Assembly (NCBI GenBank): GCA_945643635.1
Contig: CALZFC010000251.1
Span: forward strand, 4,017,501-4,081,500
Direction: 5' to 3'
Source: Allodiplogaster sudhausi
Taxonomy: Eukaryota; Nematoda; Chromadorea; Rhabditida; Diplogasteridae
Length of the DNA: 64,000 bases
Shown: piece by piece, positions 38,301-51,500 of the stretch
Layout: each line of letters opens with the position of its first letter
Position numbering within the stretch: the first letter of the stretch is position 1
Position numbers and translations under genes: made by a program
The notes under the pieces: model-generated
The model's database searches: none
What the model saw: the letters and a program-made list of their open reading frames with translations, nothing else
Told to the model about the DNA's origin: nothing

Positions 38301-40168
38301 TATAGAGACGGATAGAGCGAGAGGGAGACGAAGAAAGACGAAGAGAGCGAGAGATAATAGCCAAACAATAAAGCATTGGAGAATGCAAAACCTATGTTTC
38401 ATATAAATTAATTAACTTTTTCCCTGTTCGTTCGTATTTCGTGTTGAAAAGAGATCAACTTAGGAATTATTATGATAACAGGTGGATATGACAAAAGTAA
38501 GTATAAAATAAATGTTAAGTTAATGATTATATTGATATTATTATATGTGATTATTATATACAACATGTAAATAGGAAATCCTAAATTGGACTTAATGAGT
38601 GCGAGCGTCTCAATTGTCAGTGCGAGAGCACTTTCACGCAAGAAAGCTGCGGTTCACTCGATAAACTCGTTTCGAGCGAATGGGATAGACAAACGCCATC
38701 ATGGATTGGAAAAGAGAAAGGAACAGAGAAGAATGCGGATTGCAGGTGATTTAAAGGAGGTATCCGGGGAATAATTAACCTATGTTTTTTTCTATGTGAA
38801 CAAGTTCGCCTTGACGTAAAACATATCTCCAGAAAGTTTGAACGATTTTCTCCCATTACATTATGAGAAATAGCAACGTGAAAACTGGCGGGTAGAGAAT
38901 TAGCTACGGTAGGTCATAGCCGCCCTCCTATTTCACACGCTCTCTCGACCGAGCGACAGGCAAATTTATGAGCGCGCGCATTCAAACTGGTTATCTAGCA
39001 CTACTGTAGAATTATTCGCCGGATACTTCCTTTAAGGCGGGACTGCAAAAGAGTGCAAGCCTCGTTCAAAAGTTCCCCCTTTTACCGGCCATAGGAATAT
39101 GGAGGGATATAGAGACTGACCCACTTTAGCAGCCAAAACGGTGCTTCTTATCCTCCTATCAGTCCTGAAGACGGATATACACAAAAAGTAAAGCTATAGC
39201 ACTCTTTCTGACAAAAAAGTACGAGATACTAGATGATATCTTGGAGAAGGGACAGGTAGACTATATGTTTCAGAAGATGCTTCCTTCTTTCAGAGAAGTC
39301 GAGGAGGAGAAGGAAAATTCTTTTAGGGCAACAATCCCTGTTTATTGTTTGCCTATGTACATTTTCAGAAGTAAAGTTGCCAATGTGATTACCTTTATTT
39401 TTCATGAATTATTTTTCATAATGATTTTATGAATCTTAACGCTGCGCATTCAAAGCACGCTGATAACTTCTTTCTTTTCTGAACTGTTATTAAATATATT
39501 CTTATCGTCGTATCCTTGTAAACATGGTAATACTTCATGCAGTAAATTTGCAATTAAAACCTAAACTTGTTCTGCTTAAAAGTCATCCCAATTGGAATGC
39601 CCTCTCTCCTTCGCTTGCTCTCAACTCCACTTGGCAGACCCTACGCGGCGTGGCTTGTCGATCTACCCTTGCTGAGATCACTTCCTCAAGTGTTTATAGT
39701 CTCTTCTCGCCATCAGTTACATACGTACTTACGTGCACATATGTATGTACATTCATACATTGATGCTATTCGTGCCGCGCCGTAGTAAATTGTCATTTTT
39801 CAGAGGCTAAACCTGAGGGTACAGACATTTTCCTTATTTCCGGTAACACGCTTTTAGTTTATATGTATGTATGTGTTTATCACAGAGGCTTGATCAAATA
39901 TAACATAACGCAAACGTTTAAAAACTGAGTAAAATAGGGTAATACGCCATAAATACATAAGATGAAATAAAAATAAACGAGAGAAAAGAAGGAACATAGT
40001 TAAAATGACTACAACGACTTGGAGTAATAGCCTATTTACGAAAGGTGACAACAACACTGTACAGTATCCTTAATCAACGAATCGATCACTAAACATCCGA
40101 GACACGACAGCATAAAAGTGCCTGATCGGGTAGTTCGCCAGATGTGGATGGATTCTCCTTATTGACGT

Positions 40169-41994
40169 CTACGTATTGGCAATGCACCGCTCGCGCGCAA
40201 TTCGTTCAAGAGATGCTGGTCCTACGTTCATCTGGAAATTTTGTTTAATTCAATTCAATAGTTTTTTAATTCGTCTTCTTTTGCACAATTTTTCTACTTT
40301 ACCTTCTTTTTCTGGAATCACAATTTTTCAGAAAAAAATCAGAAAATAAAATGCATTGCATACCACTCGAATACCGTCACGGCAAGCATAGAAGTGCTCA
40401 TCGCCGATGGCCACTGGGCTCACGGCGTCCTCTCTGCAGAACGTCGGAGGATATCTGAAGAGAGACAAAATGGCCATTCGTTTACCTCCTTAATTATTAT
40501 ATTTAAAAAATTAAATAAATTGGTAAATTTCAAACTGACACAATCTCTCTCCATGTCTGCTCATGTATGAAGTATCTCAATCGCACTGCAATCTGCTTGC
40601 CCGAGTCGAAGAGCTCCTCCGTCCCCATCTTTTTCTCACTGCACAGAATCCGCTCTTCTTCATAGAGCGTCGTAAAGGAGACCGATATAGGGCGTGAGGG
40701 ACGCTACAAAAGGGAAGTTTAAATTTAAGTTATAGAAGGGAAAAGATTTTATGGTCGAACTTTTAAGCTCTTTAAGATGGTTTAATAAACGTTATCAAAA
40801 AGTCTAATTCTAACGTGCACTTCCGGTATGTAGATACTGTAGATGCACATGTACAGTAGGCAATCGAACACTTCAATATAGTATAGACTCGAAATTGCCA
40901 CTCTGGAATACGGTAGAAATGACATATAAACAATAAAATAAATAAGCAAAAAAATGCTTCTTTTGTATCATTCATAAAAAAAGTGTCAATCACATGAGAA
41001 TACTTTAAGGAGAATTACCTGAAATATTTTTCCTCTTTAGAACACTTCAAATATCACTAAAGAGATTGAAAAGATAATTTATTACTTTTGCTTGCCATTC
41101 GACACTATCGACTGCTTCTCAGTGCCGGCCGGATGGCTTCCGTTAAATATGGTCTGCTGATTCTGAAAACAAAACGAAATGAACACTCAAAAGAATTTAT
41201 TTTTGTTTCAAGTCATTTTTGACTCTCCAAAGACATTTTGCGAAATTCCATTAAAGAGCAAAAATTCCAGAAGCTCCGAAACGAAACAGCCTCTCTCTCT
41301 CTCTCCCTCTCTATCTCTCTTATTCTTTTTCCAAATTTCTATCTCTCCATCTTTCTCTCTGACATCTTTCTTTCTCTCTCTATCTTTCTCTCCATCTCTC
41401 TACATCTCGTACTCTCTCCAACCTGCATCTCGAAAGTCCTCCGCTCTACATTGAGTATGACGCGCTTAAACTCTATGCAGTATATCGCATCCGGCATGTT
41501 GAATGCGGAGATGAACTGAGGAGCCACTCCATCCGCATCCACTCCCAGTGCTGACTGTTCGTGGAAATCTGACGATAAGGGGCTCCTCGCGCGACCTAAA
41601 GGTGGCCATTATCAGGTGCGCGCGATGGTAGCTGTTCAACATTTAAAGGATCCCCACCATACAGTAATACAAATTTATTTTAAAATCGACTAATACGAAT
41701 TTATTCTAAAATCATCTAATATGAATTTATTCTAAAATCGACTACCTGTTTCACTTAAGGCCTCATTAATGAATCAACGAAATCAATCAATAGAAGCCCC
41801 CAATCTGGAGAATACGACATGACTTGAAGTTGGGTGGATTCTCTATCCAATCTGGTGTCAACCCTGAGAAGACGCTTCTTGGCCAGATTGAGCATGAAGA
41901 AGGCGGGTGAGGACGCAGAAGTAGTCAGCACGCACGGAGCATTGGTCGAGCCGGCCCATCCGACTGGGAGGTGCTCGCGAGAGATTGCTGGATA

Positions 41995-42033
<39 letters not shown>

Positions 42034-42346
42034 GAGGCTATTAGAGAGAGAGAGACAGAGATCAAATAGTGAGAGAGAATACTATCAAGAGAAGAATATC
42101 CAGTTCAACAATTATAATCCAAGATCGAATTAATTTCACGACTGCTCGCTGGCACCCTAGAACCGTCTCGCCCTCGTAGCCTTGGCAGCAGTCTGAGAGC
42201 AGCGTCTGCGTCCGGATTCGGTCGTCCTCTTCGATGAGCACGAACAGCTCGTCGTTCGCAGCCAAGAGAGTGCGGCGGAGGTTGGAAGAGGGCGGCAGAG
42301 GCACGCAGCAGGAAGAGGAATCGGAGTAGCAGAGGGGCAGCGTCAT
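40169..42346 (-). CDS. unrecognised protein, about 7 exons, some junctions unresolved
   Basis: Coding-looking segments in order: 42346 to about 42140 (NDELFVLIEEDDRIRTQTLL), 41987-41779 (VGWAGSTNAPCVLTTSASS, SYSPDWGLLLIDF), 41631-41423 (HRAHLIMATFRSREEP, then APQFISAFNMPDAIYC), 41162 to about 41109, 40703-40540 (RPISVSFTTLYEEERILC), 40454-40364 (PPTFCREDAVSPVAIGD) and 40231-40169, ending at TAG. The last three join in phase. The segment at 41631-41423 changes frame internally near 41580. The junction from the first to the second segment does not match in phase. It is either a real gene needing transcript evidence or one starting to decay. Spacing and motifs suggest distant kinship with the gene at 61422-63097. 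Confidence 0.55.
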
Positions 42347-43058
42347 CCTTTAGAATTAGAACTATAATAGAAGCATAATAATGTTATGAACGACAATAGA
42401 AAGAATGATGAAATTGTAACAAGTAATAAAAGCACAGAAATACTCACATATGCTTTGACGAGTTTTATTAATACTCTTTCTTTCAGCAGGTTTTCTCTTA
42501 GAGCACAAGAACGGGAAAAAATTTTTGCAAAAAAAAATTGGTTACTATCGAAATTAATTTATCTATACCAATTTTTACAACAGCCTTCATGTTGGGGCCA
42601 ACATGCCTTCTGCCATGTATGGTTTGACTAGAAGATATGCATAATTAGGATCAACATTCGTTTGTTATTTGAGAGGCCAAAAGGAGAGACTATAATTGAA
42701 CACGATAATTGCTTAATTATCTAAACGGCAATTAGAACTGAATGAATTTTCGATCGTGCGAATGAATTTAACTCATGCACACTTATTTTATTCATGCAGA
42801 AAATCACAACTCATTAGTATCAGAAACATTTGAAAAAAATTTATAATTGAAATCTTCATCAAATCGTCTGGGTCGTAAGAGGGAGAGAGAAAGAGAGAGA
42901 GAGAGAGAGAAATGAGATAGCGTACACGGCAGTTAGCCAGCACTTGTCACTGTCTCTCAATATAAACTCTTGTTAGAGATTGGAAAATCCTGTCAGTTAG
43001 CCTGTTTTTATTTACAGAGATGGTTACACATAATGTAGCTGCAAGTCCATCGCTATAA

Positions 43059-43102
<44 letters not shown>

Positions 43103-43375
43103 CTCATTTTTGTATCTCGCTCTCTCTCCATTCCTCGTCTCTGCTATTTCTCTATTGTCGAAAAATGTCGTCCATTTCTCATGAATTCTTTCTCTCTCCC
43201 ATCGTTCGCTCTTTTCAAATTCCAGAAATAAATGTTAGATATTCTGATTTATTAACCTCTTTACAGCAATCTGTATAATAATTCGCTCAAAGAAATATCG
43301 CGGTTATATTTGATCTTTTTCTCTCATATTTGCTCATCGAATTTGTTATTTTATTTGAATAAAAATAATTTGACG
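42347..43375. other. intergenic between the 42.3-kb gene and duplication copy 2
   Basis: AT-rich unique sequence with a GA tract (42880-42912) and a CT tract (43060-43110). Nothing coding is recognised. Confidence 0.6.
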
Positions 43376-43776
43376 ATATGTTTCAGAAGATGCTTTCATC
43401 TTTCAGAAAAAAAAGTCGAGGAGGAGAAGGCAAACTCTTTTCCGTCAACAATCCCTGTTAATTTATTGCATACATTTTCAGAAGCAAAGTTACTAATATG
43501 ATACTTTTATTTTTCATGAATTATTTTTATGCACATAAATTTCTTTCGATCAGAGCCTTTAAAAAATCCCTAGTGTAGACAACAGAGTATCTTTGGAATA
43601 TGGAGTGGTGATACAGAAAAGAAGAGCAATGGCAATAGCTATCATCTCTATTTAAGAGTATACTTGGACGATAATCTTGACTTTGAAAACAATAAAGCTA
43701 AAGTTTGGCGTAGAAGGAGATAAAAAGGATATGCACAATACATACATACGAAAGATACAACTTCCTACACTTAAGA

Positions 43777-44728
43777 TTAGCAGCCGTCGCCCCCAGTTTG
43801 GCGGTGGCCGTCGGCGGATAGGTTTAACAGAATCAAGCTCGCTCATCTGAAACATGTTAAATATTATTAAATAAATGAAAAAGGAATAAATTATGAAGAA
43901 AGCAAACACACACCAACTCGGCAGAAGACCTCGAGGGGAGAAGTTCCTTCTGGAAAGTCGATTTGTCCATCGGAATACGCGGCCGGCGCCGTCATTTTGC
44001 ATGTCAGCTGGTTGGTCGGAATCTGCGACGGAGCCGTGCCACCGGTCTATAAAGTGAGGTAGAGGAAGCAAGAGATGGAGGATATCATAATATGCATACA
44101 TAATGAATGCTCTTCAATATTGACTGGAGACACTCATTGCCAGCATGTAAACCGACCTTGCTGTGCACGAAAAGACTTCCTCTCGTGCACGACGCCATCT
44201 TACACGTAGTAGTCGTCTGTTTCAGGAGATCCTTCCTTCGCCGCACGCGTCCGCATCGGGCACCTATAATTAACATGCATTAACTTCTAATCATAATATT
44301 ATCAATGAATAGTAAGAAAATGCTAATTATCTACATAATAATCTAACAACATTCATAATAGGATTGGCTGAAAACCTTGTAAACCAGATTAGCACAAGCT
44401 TGACAGATTGGAGCTGTCGTGGTGGTGGTTGTCGCAGACGTGGTCGTGGTGATTGTCGTTGTAGTCGTCGTCTCCGTGGTCGTCAGCGCTGTGGTTGACG
44501 GCGTGGTTGCTGCCGTCGTAGTCGTGGCCAGCGCGGTGGTAGTCGCGTATAGCGGAGGTGGTCTGCAAATAGCTGTGAGTGAAGTCATCATTTTTGTTTA
44601 TTTATTTCTTGTAGTAAATGGATTGTAGCTCACCTTGTAAGCGAGGGATGCGTGGGTTGCATGGCCATGCAACCCAGAGTCACGGCGACGGCAGCAAATA
44701 AGTTGAGGACGAGGAGGAGAGCAGACAT
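43777..44728 (-). pseudogene. secreted Thr-rich, Cys-rich gene, copy 2, probably frame-broken
   Basis: This paralog of the gene at 35011-36150 has the same exon plan: 44728-44634, 44562-44376, 44263-44157, 44046-43914 and 43846 to about 43777. The signal-peptide exon is nearly identical. The second exon (TAPICQACANLVYK) is 3 bp shorter. The third exon is 107 bp against 126 bp in copy 1. The 19-bp net loss breaks the frame and, read from the phase-0 acceptor, gives a TGA after VPDADACGEGRIS. Downstream exon 4 (NQLTCKMTAPAAYSDGQID) is still open and well kept, so the damage may be recent or hidden by another splice site. Confidence 0.7.
44654..44675. repeat. 22-bp perfect palindrome in the signal-peptide exon (copy 2)
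   Basis: Identical to the palindrome at 36076-36097, although the flanking introns have diverged. Confidence 0.9.
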
Positions 44729-44894
44729 GGTAGTAATTGCAACCTGTCGACAGACGTAGAGACTCATTCGAAAAGATTTTCACGATCGAGGTACCCTCCT
44801 CCTTTCCCTTCCAGAATGTAAAGTAAACAGTTTAATTCTGAGCTTGCTCGCTTAAGGCGAAATGGCTTGTCCCAGTCGCGATAAGTGTTTACGC

Positions 44895-44995
44895 TGTAAG
44901 AGAGAGAAAGAGAGAGAGAAAGAAAGGAAGAAAGAGATAGAGAGAGATATAGAGAGAAAATGAGAAAAACAGAGAGATAGAGAGAGAAAGAGAGT

Positions 44996-45030
<35 letters not shown>
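44895..45030. repeat. (GA)n tract
   Basis: About 130 bp of GA repeats with AAAG and TAGA interruptions. It sits between the signal-peptide exon and the conserved upstream block and has no counterpart in copy 1. Confidence 0.85.
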
Positions 45031-45032
<2 letters not shown>

Positions 45033-45436
45033 GGTGACTGAAATCTCCGATTGTCAGGAATGAAAACGACATGTCAAAATGGACGGAATTGAAAAGGCGT
45101 CTTTTCCTTCTCCGCCAAGCGCTTATTCAGTTGGGTGCATGCAGAGCCAGGCTCAATAGATGCGATTTATAGAGAGGATTTTATTAGATGGAAACTAATT
45201 TAGGCATCAAGCATTTACTTACTGCACATCATAGAAGTTGAAATACTTTGGCCGGGTATCTTGATGGTTCGAATTCAAGAAACCTTTGCGCGATACTCAG
45301 CGCGAGCGATCGAGTTATTTTCTTTCTATCGCTTTGTTTTGTTTTACACTTCGATTCTTTTTGCGAATAGATTGATTGAATATTTTTATTAATTGATAGA
45401 ATTTGTTTTCTTGCGTAACCTAATCTTCTTGCAAAG

Positions 45437-45715
45437 CTGCCGAACACGTTCGTGAGCTTCAGCGAACAGATTCGATTCAGGAACGTGCGAACTGCGTGGC
45501 CATGTCGGGGAAGGATCCGAATTCATTCTTCATGGATGTCAAGTGGACTCGCTGTGCTAAATGGAATTCTCATTTATATTTATGTGCAATGTCAAAACAA
45601 ACACATATTTGTATGGAATTTTTGCCAACGCCTATGTTTTTCGAATTACCCTTTCGTTGCTCATTCTTACCAGCGCATGAAATTTGGACCATCCAGGATT
45701 ATTAAAGAAGAAAGT
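45437..45715 (+). pseudogene. RPS27-like relic exon (copy 2)
   Basis: The frame reads HVRELQRTDSIQERANC, then KDPNSFFMDVKWTRCAKW. Unlike copy 1 it has no stop there and stays open to TAA near 45725, passing through FRCSF. It resembles ribosomal protein S27 (NS-F-FMDVK, then GCSF). The first CxxC is damaged and no start or basic N terminus is seen. It is likely a relic; a divergent functional exon is the less likely alternative. Confidence 0.45.
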
Positions 45716-46386
45716 TCTTCGGTTTAAACCAAGTGAGAAAGTGGCAAGGAGTCAAAGGAAAGAATGCGGCAGAGAACGAGAAGAGAGCTAACAAAGTGGA
45801 ACGAAGCGTCCTCAGCCTGGCAAGTAAAGGAAGAGGAAGGGGCAGCATCTCGCAAGGCCGAGCATCCCTTTCACCACCGAAGATAGCAGCGAAGAGGTGA
45901 CATAGCTCAAGGCCTCACACTTTTTCCCATTTATAAATCAATTAAAGGAGTACGAGGAAGAAATAGAGATTAAGAAAGATAGAGAAAGAGAGAGAGAGAC
46001 ACACTTGTACATTGACACTAACATCAGTGTACTGTAGCTGTTTTTGGAAGGAACGCCAAACATGCCAGGAGGGGAGGAGTCAACCAGAGCCAGCTGAGTC
46101 CACTCGTCATCCAGTAAGTTCGTACTGTAGTAGGCCGATGCTTGAGGCGTTGTTGCTGTGTTCACTTCCATGCGAGTTTGTCTTATTGCTGATGGCAGGC
46201 GGTCTGAAGGCGAATTCACTGTTAAAGGAGGGCGACCACCAAAAAAGATGTGAAAAAAGATGAAATTGCCGCGGCCCATCGCATTCTCTCTCACTGGCAA
46301 AGTGCGAGCATTCGGACACTAGCAAGCGTGCTGGATGAGACATGACAGGGGACATAGTAGAGGATATCTCAGAGAAGGGACAGGAT

Positions 46387-46428
<42 letters not shown>

Positions 46429-47195
46429 CTCAGAGAGTGGGTAGAGAGAGCGAGAATGAGTGAAGCTGGCTAGGCGTATTGTATGGAACAGTACTCGCTA
46501 CTGGATAATTTCCTTTGCTATCAACATCCATTTATTTATAAATTCATCCCTTTATATTATATACAATAATATTTTCTTTAGTAGAGTCGAATAAAAGGCT
46601 GTATCACGTGACGAAATATGTACGTTTGCGATATTAAGACAAATGGAGAAGGAAGGAGATAGAGGCGTATGTATAAAGAGACGGAAAGAGCGAGAGAGAA
46701 GGCATTGGAGAGGGCAAAACCTATGTATGTTTCATATAAAATAATTAACTTTTTTCCTAGTTCCTTCGTATTTCACGTTGAAAAGTGATCAAATTAGGAA
46801 TTATAGTGATAGCAAATGGAATATGAATGTTAATGAGTATATGTGGTTAGGCTATAACATGTAAAAAAGAATTCCTAAATTGGACTTAATAAGTGCGAGC
46901 GTTCTCAATTGTCAGTGCGAGAGCACTTTCACGCAAGAAAGCAGGCTGAAATGGCTGCGGTTCACTCGATGAACTCGTTTCGAGCGAATGAGACATAGGG
47001 CATCAGGGATTGGAAAAGGGAAAGGAAAGGAGAAGAACGCGGATTGTGAGTGATTAAAGGAGTGGCTGAAGAAGGGTGCAAGCCTCGTTCAAACTTGTTC
47101 CACCTTTCACTAGCCAGTCGAATATGGAGGGATATAGAGATTGACCCACTTTAGCTGCCAAAACAGCGCTTCTTATACTCCTGCCGATCCTGAAG

Positions 47196-47950
47196 ATATA
47201 AAAAGACACATGTTAGACGAATATATGTACATAAAATGGAGCGAGAAAAAAGTAAGTCTTCAAAAATCATCAATGCTGCTTGAGAATGTCCATTTACTAT
47301 GTTCATGACTGCATTTGTTTTCTCTATTGTAATGTCGCTGTGGGAAGGATAACGACCCAGAATTAGTTGATGATTTAATCTTTTTTCACAAGTTTTTAAG
47401 TTTCTGATAACAATGAGTTGCAATTTTCCATATTTACATCGTTCCGTCGCATCCTGGCCTCCATCCCTCCCAACGATAAAGAGAGAATGGGAGCAAGAAA
47501 GAGAAGGAATACAAATACGATGGATACATCTTCGTCCACTTTCTTTTCGAAATGGACGCACGGGCGGAGCCTAACGAAGCTTTCGTGTAACTTCAGTTTC
47601 CACAATGTGATTTGTTAAAGACTAACTTAATTCTGTTATTTCACTACTTTATTAAAAATTCCATGCGAGCTGTACTCGTGCGAAATTCTGTTCATCATAA
47701 TCTTTTATATATAAAAAATCCCATTTTTCATGCAAAAGAAATAAGAATGAATGGGGAAAAGTGGAATCGCTAAAAAAAATCACAAACATCGATCGCTTTG
47801 CACATCACAAGGAGAAATCCGCCAGGGCAAACATTTCTGGCTTATTTTTTTATTTTTTTTTATCACACATGAGATTAGTATTTCAAAGTGACAGAAAACA
47901 AAATATGAAAAATAGTCATCCGTGTAGGGGCTATTACTAGCAATCAGAAA

Positions 47951-48005
<55 letters not shown>

Positions 48006-48013
48006 GGAAGGGA
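47196..48013. other. intergenic before the transposon, ending in a GA tract
   Basis: No gene is supported. A (GA)n tract at 47952-48002 stops 11 bp before the transposon end, so the element inserted beside or into a microsatellite. Confidence 0.6.
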
Positions 48014-48590
48014 CACACAGAGAAGAAAGTTACCGCGGTGGTAACAATTACGCGGAACAATTTGTTAACAAATCGCAACGGAGCAATATTGTTTCGCCCC
48101 GCGAACTTTTAGTTGTTCCGTTTAAAAGTTACCAGCGCGGTAACAAGTGAAAGGAACAAATTGCTCCCACCCATGGAACAGAAAAGTTCGCTAGTGCTAG
48201 CAGCCCGCTCGCTTTATCGATTGATTTTTTTTGCTTTCCTGCTTGCATATTCCCAATAAGAATTCAGTGTTGCATGTCAATAAAATGTTTCAAATCAGAC
48301 ATGTGTTAAATCCTTTTAATTGGGTTAATCACAGGAAATCACCGTAAAACAAACAGAAACAGCAACAAAAAAGAGGTCAACTTGGAATAAATTTCAGCAA
48401 TATGCAACGAAAGAAGAACCGTCATAGGAGAAAGACGACTTGCAAACAAGGAATCATATTAGTCTAAAGATCTCTTTCAACTATCAATACTATTTTCAAA
48501 CTCTGAAGTGTTGACAATCATGAAAAAAAACATTGGCTCGTAATGACGAGGAAGTAAGGAAACAGCAGCACCATAGCACGTGAAGGACTG

Positions 48591-51500
48591 CTACTTGGGA
48601 AGAGTTTCGCTGATCTTGCGGTAGAGTCTGGCCGCCTCTCCAGATAGAGTGATGTTCGCGCCAGCGAGATGTGCCAGCAACGAGACCTCTGACTTCACCG
48701 GAGTTGCAAGTTCCAAGTTGAAGATCCAGAAGGAAGAGAGGTAAACGAGTAGGGCGTCGGCAAACGATCCATCAACCTGCATAGAATGAGAAATAAGTGA
48801 CTCCCTTGAATTCAACCCTAGAAGTTAAAGAATCCAAATGCAAATGTCTTATTAGGGACAAACTTTTACGAAGTTGTGATAATGTAACCGTGTAATGGGA
48901 ATAAATATACTGCAATAATATCATAAAATAACTGAAGTAATATTAAGAATAGAAATGTGCAAATTCAATACATTAACGGGAGCATTTTATGTAAAAAGAT
49001 TTAAATGAATTCTACAAGAACAAACCGTGGAATCGCGTCCTTCCATGGCGAGTACGTACTTGTCCGTGATGCTGCCATACGAGACAATCACAGGTTGGTT
49101 GATGCCCTGGCCTTTCACATGACTCAGGGCAGTGCCTGCTGCATGCGCGTTCTAGAACATTATAATATTTTGCACACAATTTAAATTATAGGTTTTTTGT
49201 GCTCGAATATTAATATTAGATGCAAATTAGTAATCTTATTCCATTTTCGCATGTCAGTTATAGTTTTCTGGAAAAAAAAGCCTAAAATTACGAACCTCAA
49301 ACCTTATGAAGACGTGCTTCAACCGAGAAGGCTCCTTTTTCTTGTCAGTGACCTCGAAGAGTGCAAGAAGCAGCAGCACACAACCAAACGCGATGCTATC
49401 TGGAAAGTAAGTTTAAAATAAACAAAGAAAGTGCGTTTCGTGAAGCAATGCACAAAATAATGCACTACCGTACACTGTACAATCCTATTATAGCAATGGG
49501 ATATATATCCAAACCTTTTGAGTTTGGAGGGAGTGAGTTTGTCTCCAAAATGGAGTTCATTCGTGACTCCCCGAGTGTGCTCAACGCAATGTCGGAAACG
49601 GATGGAGCAATTTCGCGGATGAGCCTTGTCGGAAAGTCGACCGCGGACTTACTGTAGCAGTGGATGAAGTCTTGCACGAACTGAAGCAGTGAATTGATTG
49701 ATCACTAGGATGTTTTAGTACGGTAATGAAGATTACGAGGAATGCCAAGGTACCCGACACGGGGATCACTTTGCACTCAAATCTTGTACTGGTTATAATT
49801 GATATAACAACTATTAAATAAACTTACGTATTGGGCCTGGCTGAGAAAGGTGTAACGGGCGAGGGATTGGGTAGGGCCATTCTTCTGACAGAAGCGAACT
49901 CGAGCCCCACTGAAAAAAGTAATAGAATTGACTAGCATTCTCGCTCAATTGTTAGTGAATATGCAAGCAGAGTGCACAAAATCTAAGTACGGAAGAATAA
50001 AAAAAGATTTTAACCGCGTCTTCGTAACCACTTCCTTATGATCGAGGCTACCATGCACAAGGGAGTTAACGCGCTAAAAACATTTTAGGATAACATATAT
50101 TGATCATATTAAAATTGAAACTTTTTAGCCAGTATAGAAAGCAATGCTGACATTTAGATCGTCCTCCGTCTCTTCAAGTTCGTCGCCATCCAGTCTAACA
50201 CGTGACTTCCGATTGTACGAGCGGGTGGGAGAGTTCAGGAGCCCCCGCTTGTTGTATTCATGGCGCAGTCGTCTAACTCGCTTCTCAACTAGTCCAGTGC
50301 TGTTGTGCGCAAACATGAGCTGAAGGAATAGAGTTTCAACACTGTAAGTAAAAGGAAAAGCAAAAAATATTTAAAAATGAGTTTAATATTATAATATAAA
50401 TATTAACCACTTCGGGACGACAAAAAGAGGGAACTAACCGCATCTGTCGATGAGAAGGGAGCAAACAGATGCGCCACAAATGCCCGTATTTCTTTTGCCG
50501 ATGGCTTTGACTGACTAAAGTAATCCATATCAAATAGATGCAATGCACTATTCTAGCAGAACATGTGATAAATATCTAACATATCTGAGTGCCATAGCAA
50601 AAAGTCCGCGATCCTCCGAGCGACAAAGCTCCTGCTTTTTGCGTCCCCAGCGAGATCGAATTCGGGGTTTTCTTGAAGTTTCTTCAGAATTCGGCTACCG
50701 ATTTCGCCCGTGAGAATAGAATCCATGGAGGACTGCGAGAGACGAGGATTAAGACGATGATAGGAGGCACCTTAACTCAGCGTCATCTTTCTTAGCCAAT
50801 TAAATTAGATTTATCAAGGTATGTGCGAGATATGGAAAAATCAGTCAACTAACTTCTGAATGCGTCAATGGCAGCCTCAGTAGAGGGCGACTTTTTAGTG
50901 GTCACCAAAGCATCGTCTGTTAAAACTAGGCAATTTTTAAAGATCTAAAATGAAAAAAAAAACCGGCCAGGGCAAATTGTCTGTTTTCTTCAAAATCATC
51001 AAACTGTGACGAATTTCGTTGTCTTCTCAAGGGAGTGTTGTCGTTGACTCAAAACAAAAACGCGTTCACGTTATTCATGATGTACAGTACCGCCCAACAT
51101 TTCTGGTACATAAGTTAATTAGATTGATCTAATTAATCAAATTAATTTATGTACCTGAAATGTTGGGCGGTACTGTATAGTCTAACATTAAGAATCTACT
51201 TGTTTTCCAAACCTTTCTTCCTTGGCGAAAGCGGTTGCCGCTCGGCAGGTTGTCTCTCAGCCTCCACATCGACAATGTTTTCCTGCCACGATGCATTGGG
51301 AGAGCCGACAGGGGAATCTCAAGTATATTTTGAACAAGAATGCATTTTATTTTAAAAAGAAAGGCTTCTCACCAACAACATTAACTTCTGAGCCTGATTC
51401 ATTTCCGTCATCTTGAAGAACATAATTTTTGCTCCTTTCCTGGAAGAAAACTAGCTCATTTCTAGCAGTCCTACCAACTATAACTTTGGTTAAACCTGAA

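Larger units (their letters stand above)
34450..39190. repeat. segmental duplication, copy 1
   Basis: Long colinear stretches match 43.5-47.2 kb: the secreted gene at 35011-36150, the RPS27-like relic, 37080-37350, 38390-38860 and 39040-39180. Divergence is moderate, with many small indels. Copy 1 carries extra insertions (34503-34812, 37374-37620 and about 37715-38060). Flanking pieces at 34310-34440 and 39240-39560 also match each other or 43376-43520. Confidence 0.85.
43376..47195. repeat. segmental duplication, copy 2
   Basis: Copy 2 corresponds to 34.45-39.2 kb. It lacks the MITE and the solo-LTR-like insertion and so shows the pre-insertion sites. It has its own GA tracts (44900-45025 and 46390-46430). 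Its left edge (43376-43520) matches 39255-39420. The two copies therefore look like tandem units now separated by the gene at 40.2-42.3 kb. Confidence 0.85.

Noticed and set aside
38600..38780. Arg/Lys-rich plus-strand frame shared with 46900-47060
   Set aside because: The shared block carries different indels that break the frame in one copy, so the DNA is conserved by duplication, not by coding.
40169..42346. Resemblance of the WAGSTN...VLTTSASS segment to the acylaminoacyl-peptidase propeller
   Set aside because: The similarity is one short strand pattern, and the rest of the gene lacks the expected length and any hydrolase domain.
47396..47605. 69-codon minus-strand frame with a hydrophobic middle
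   Set aside because: No splice partners, no family resemblance, and no conservation in the other duplication copy.
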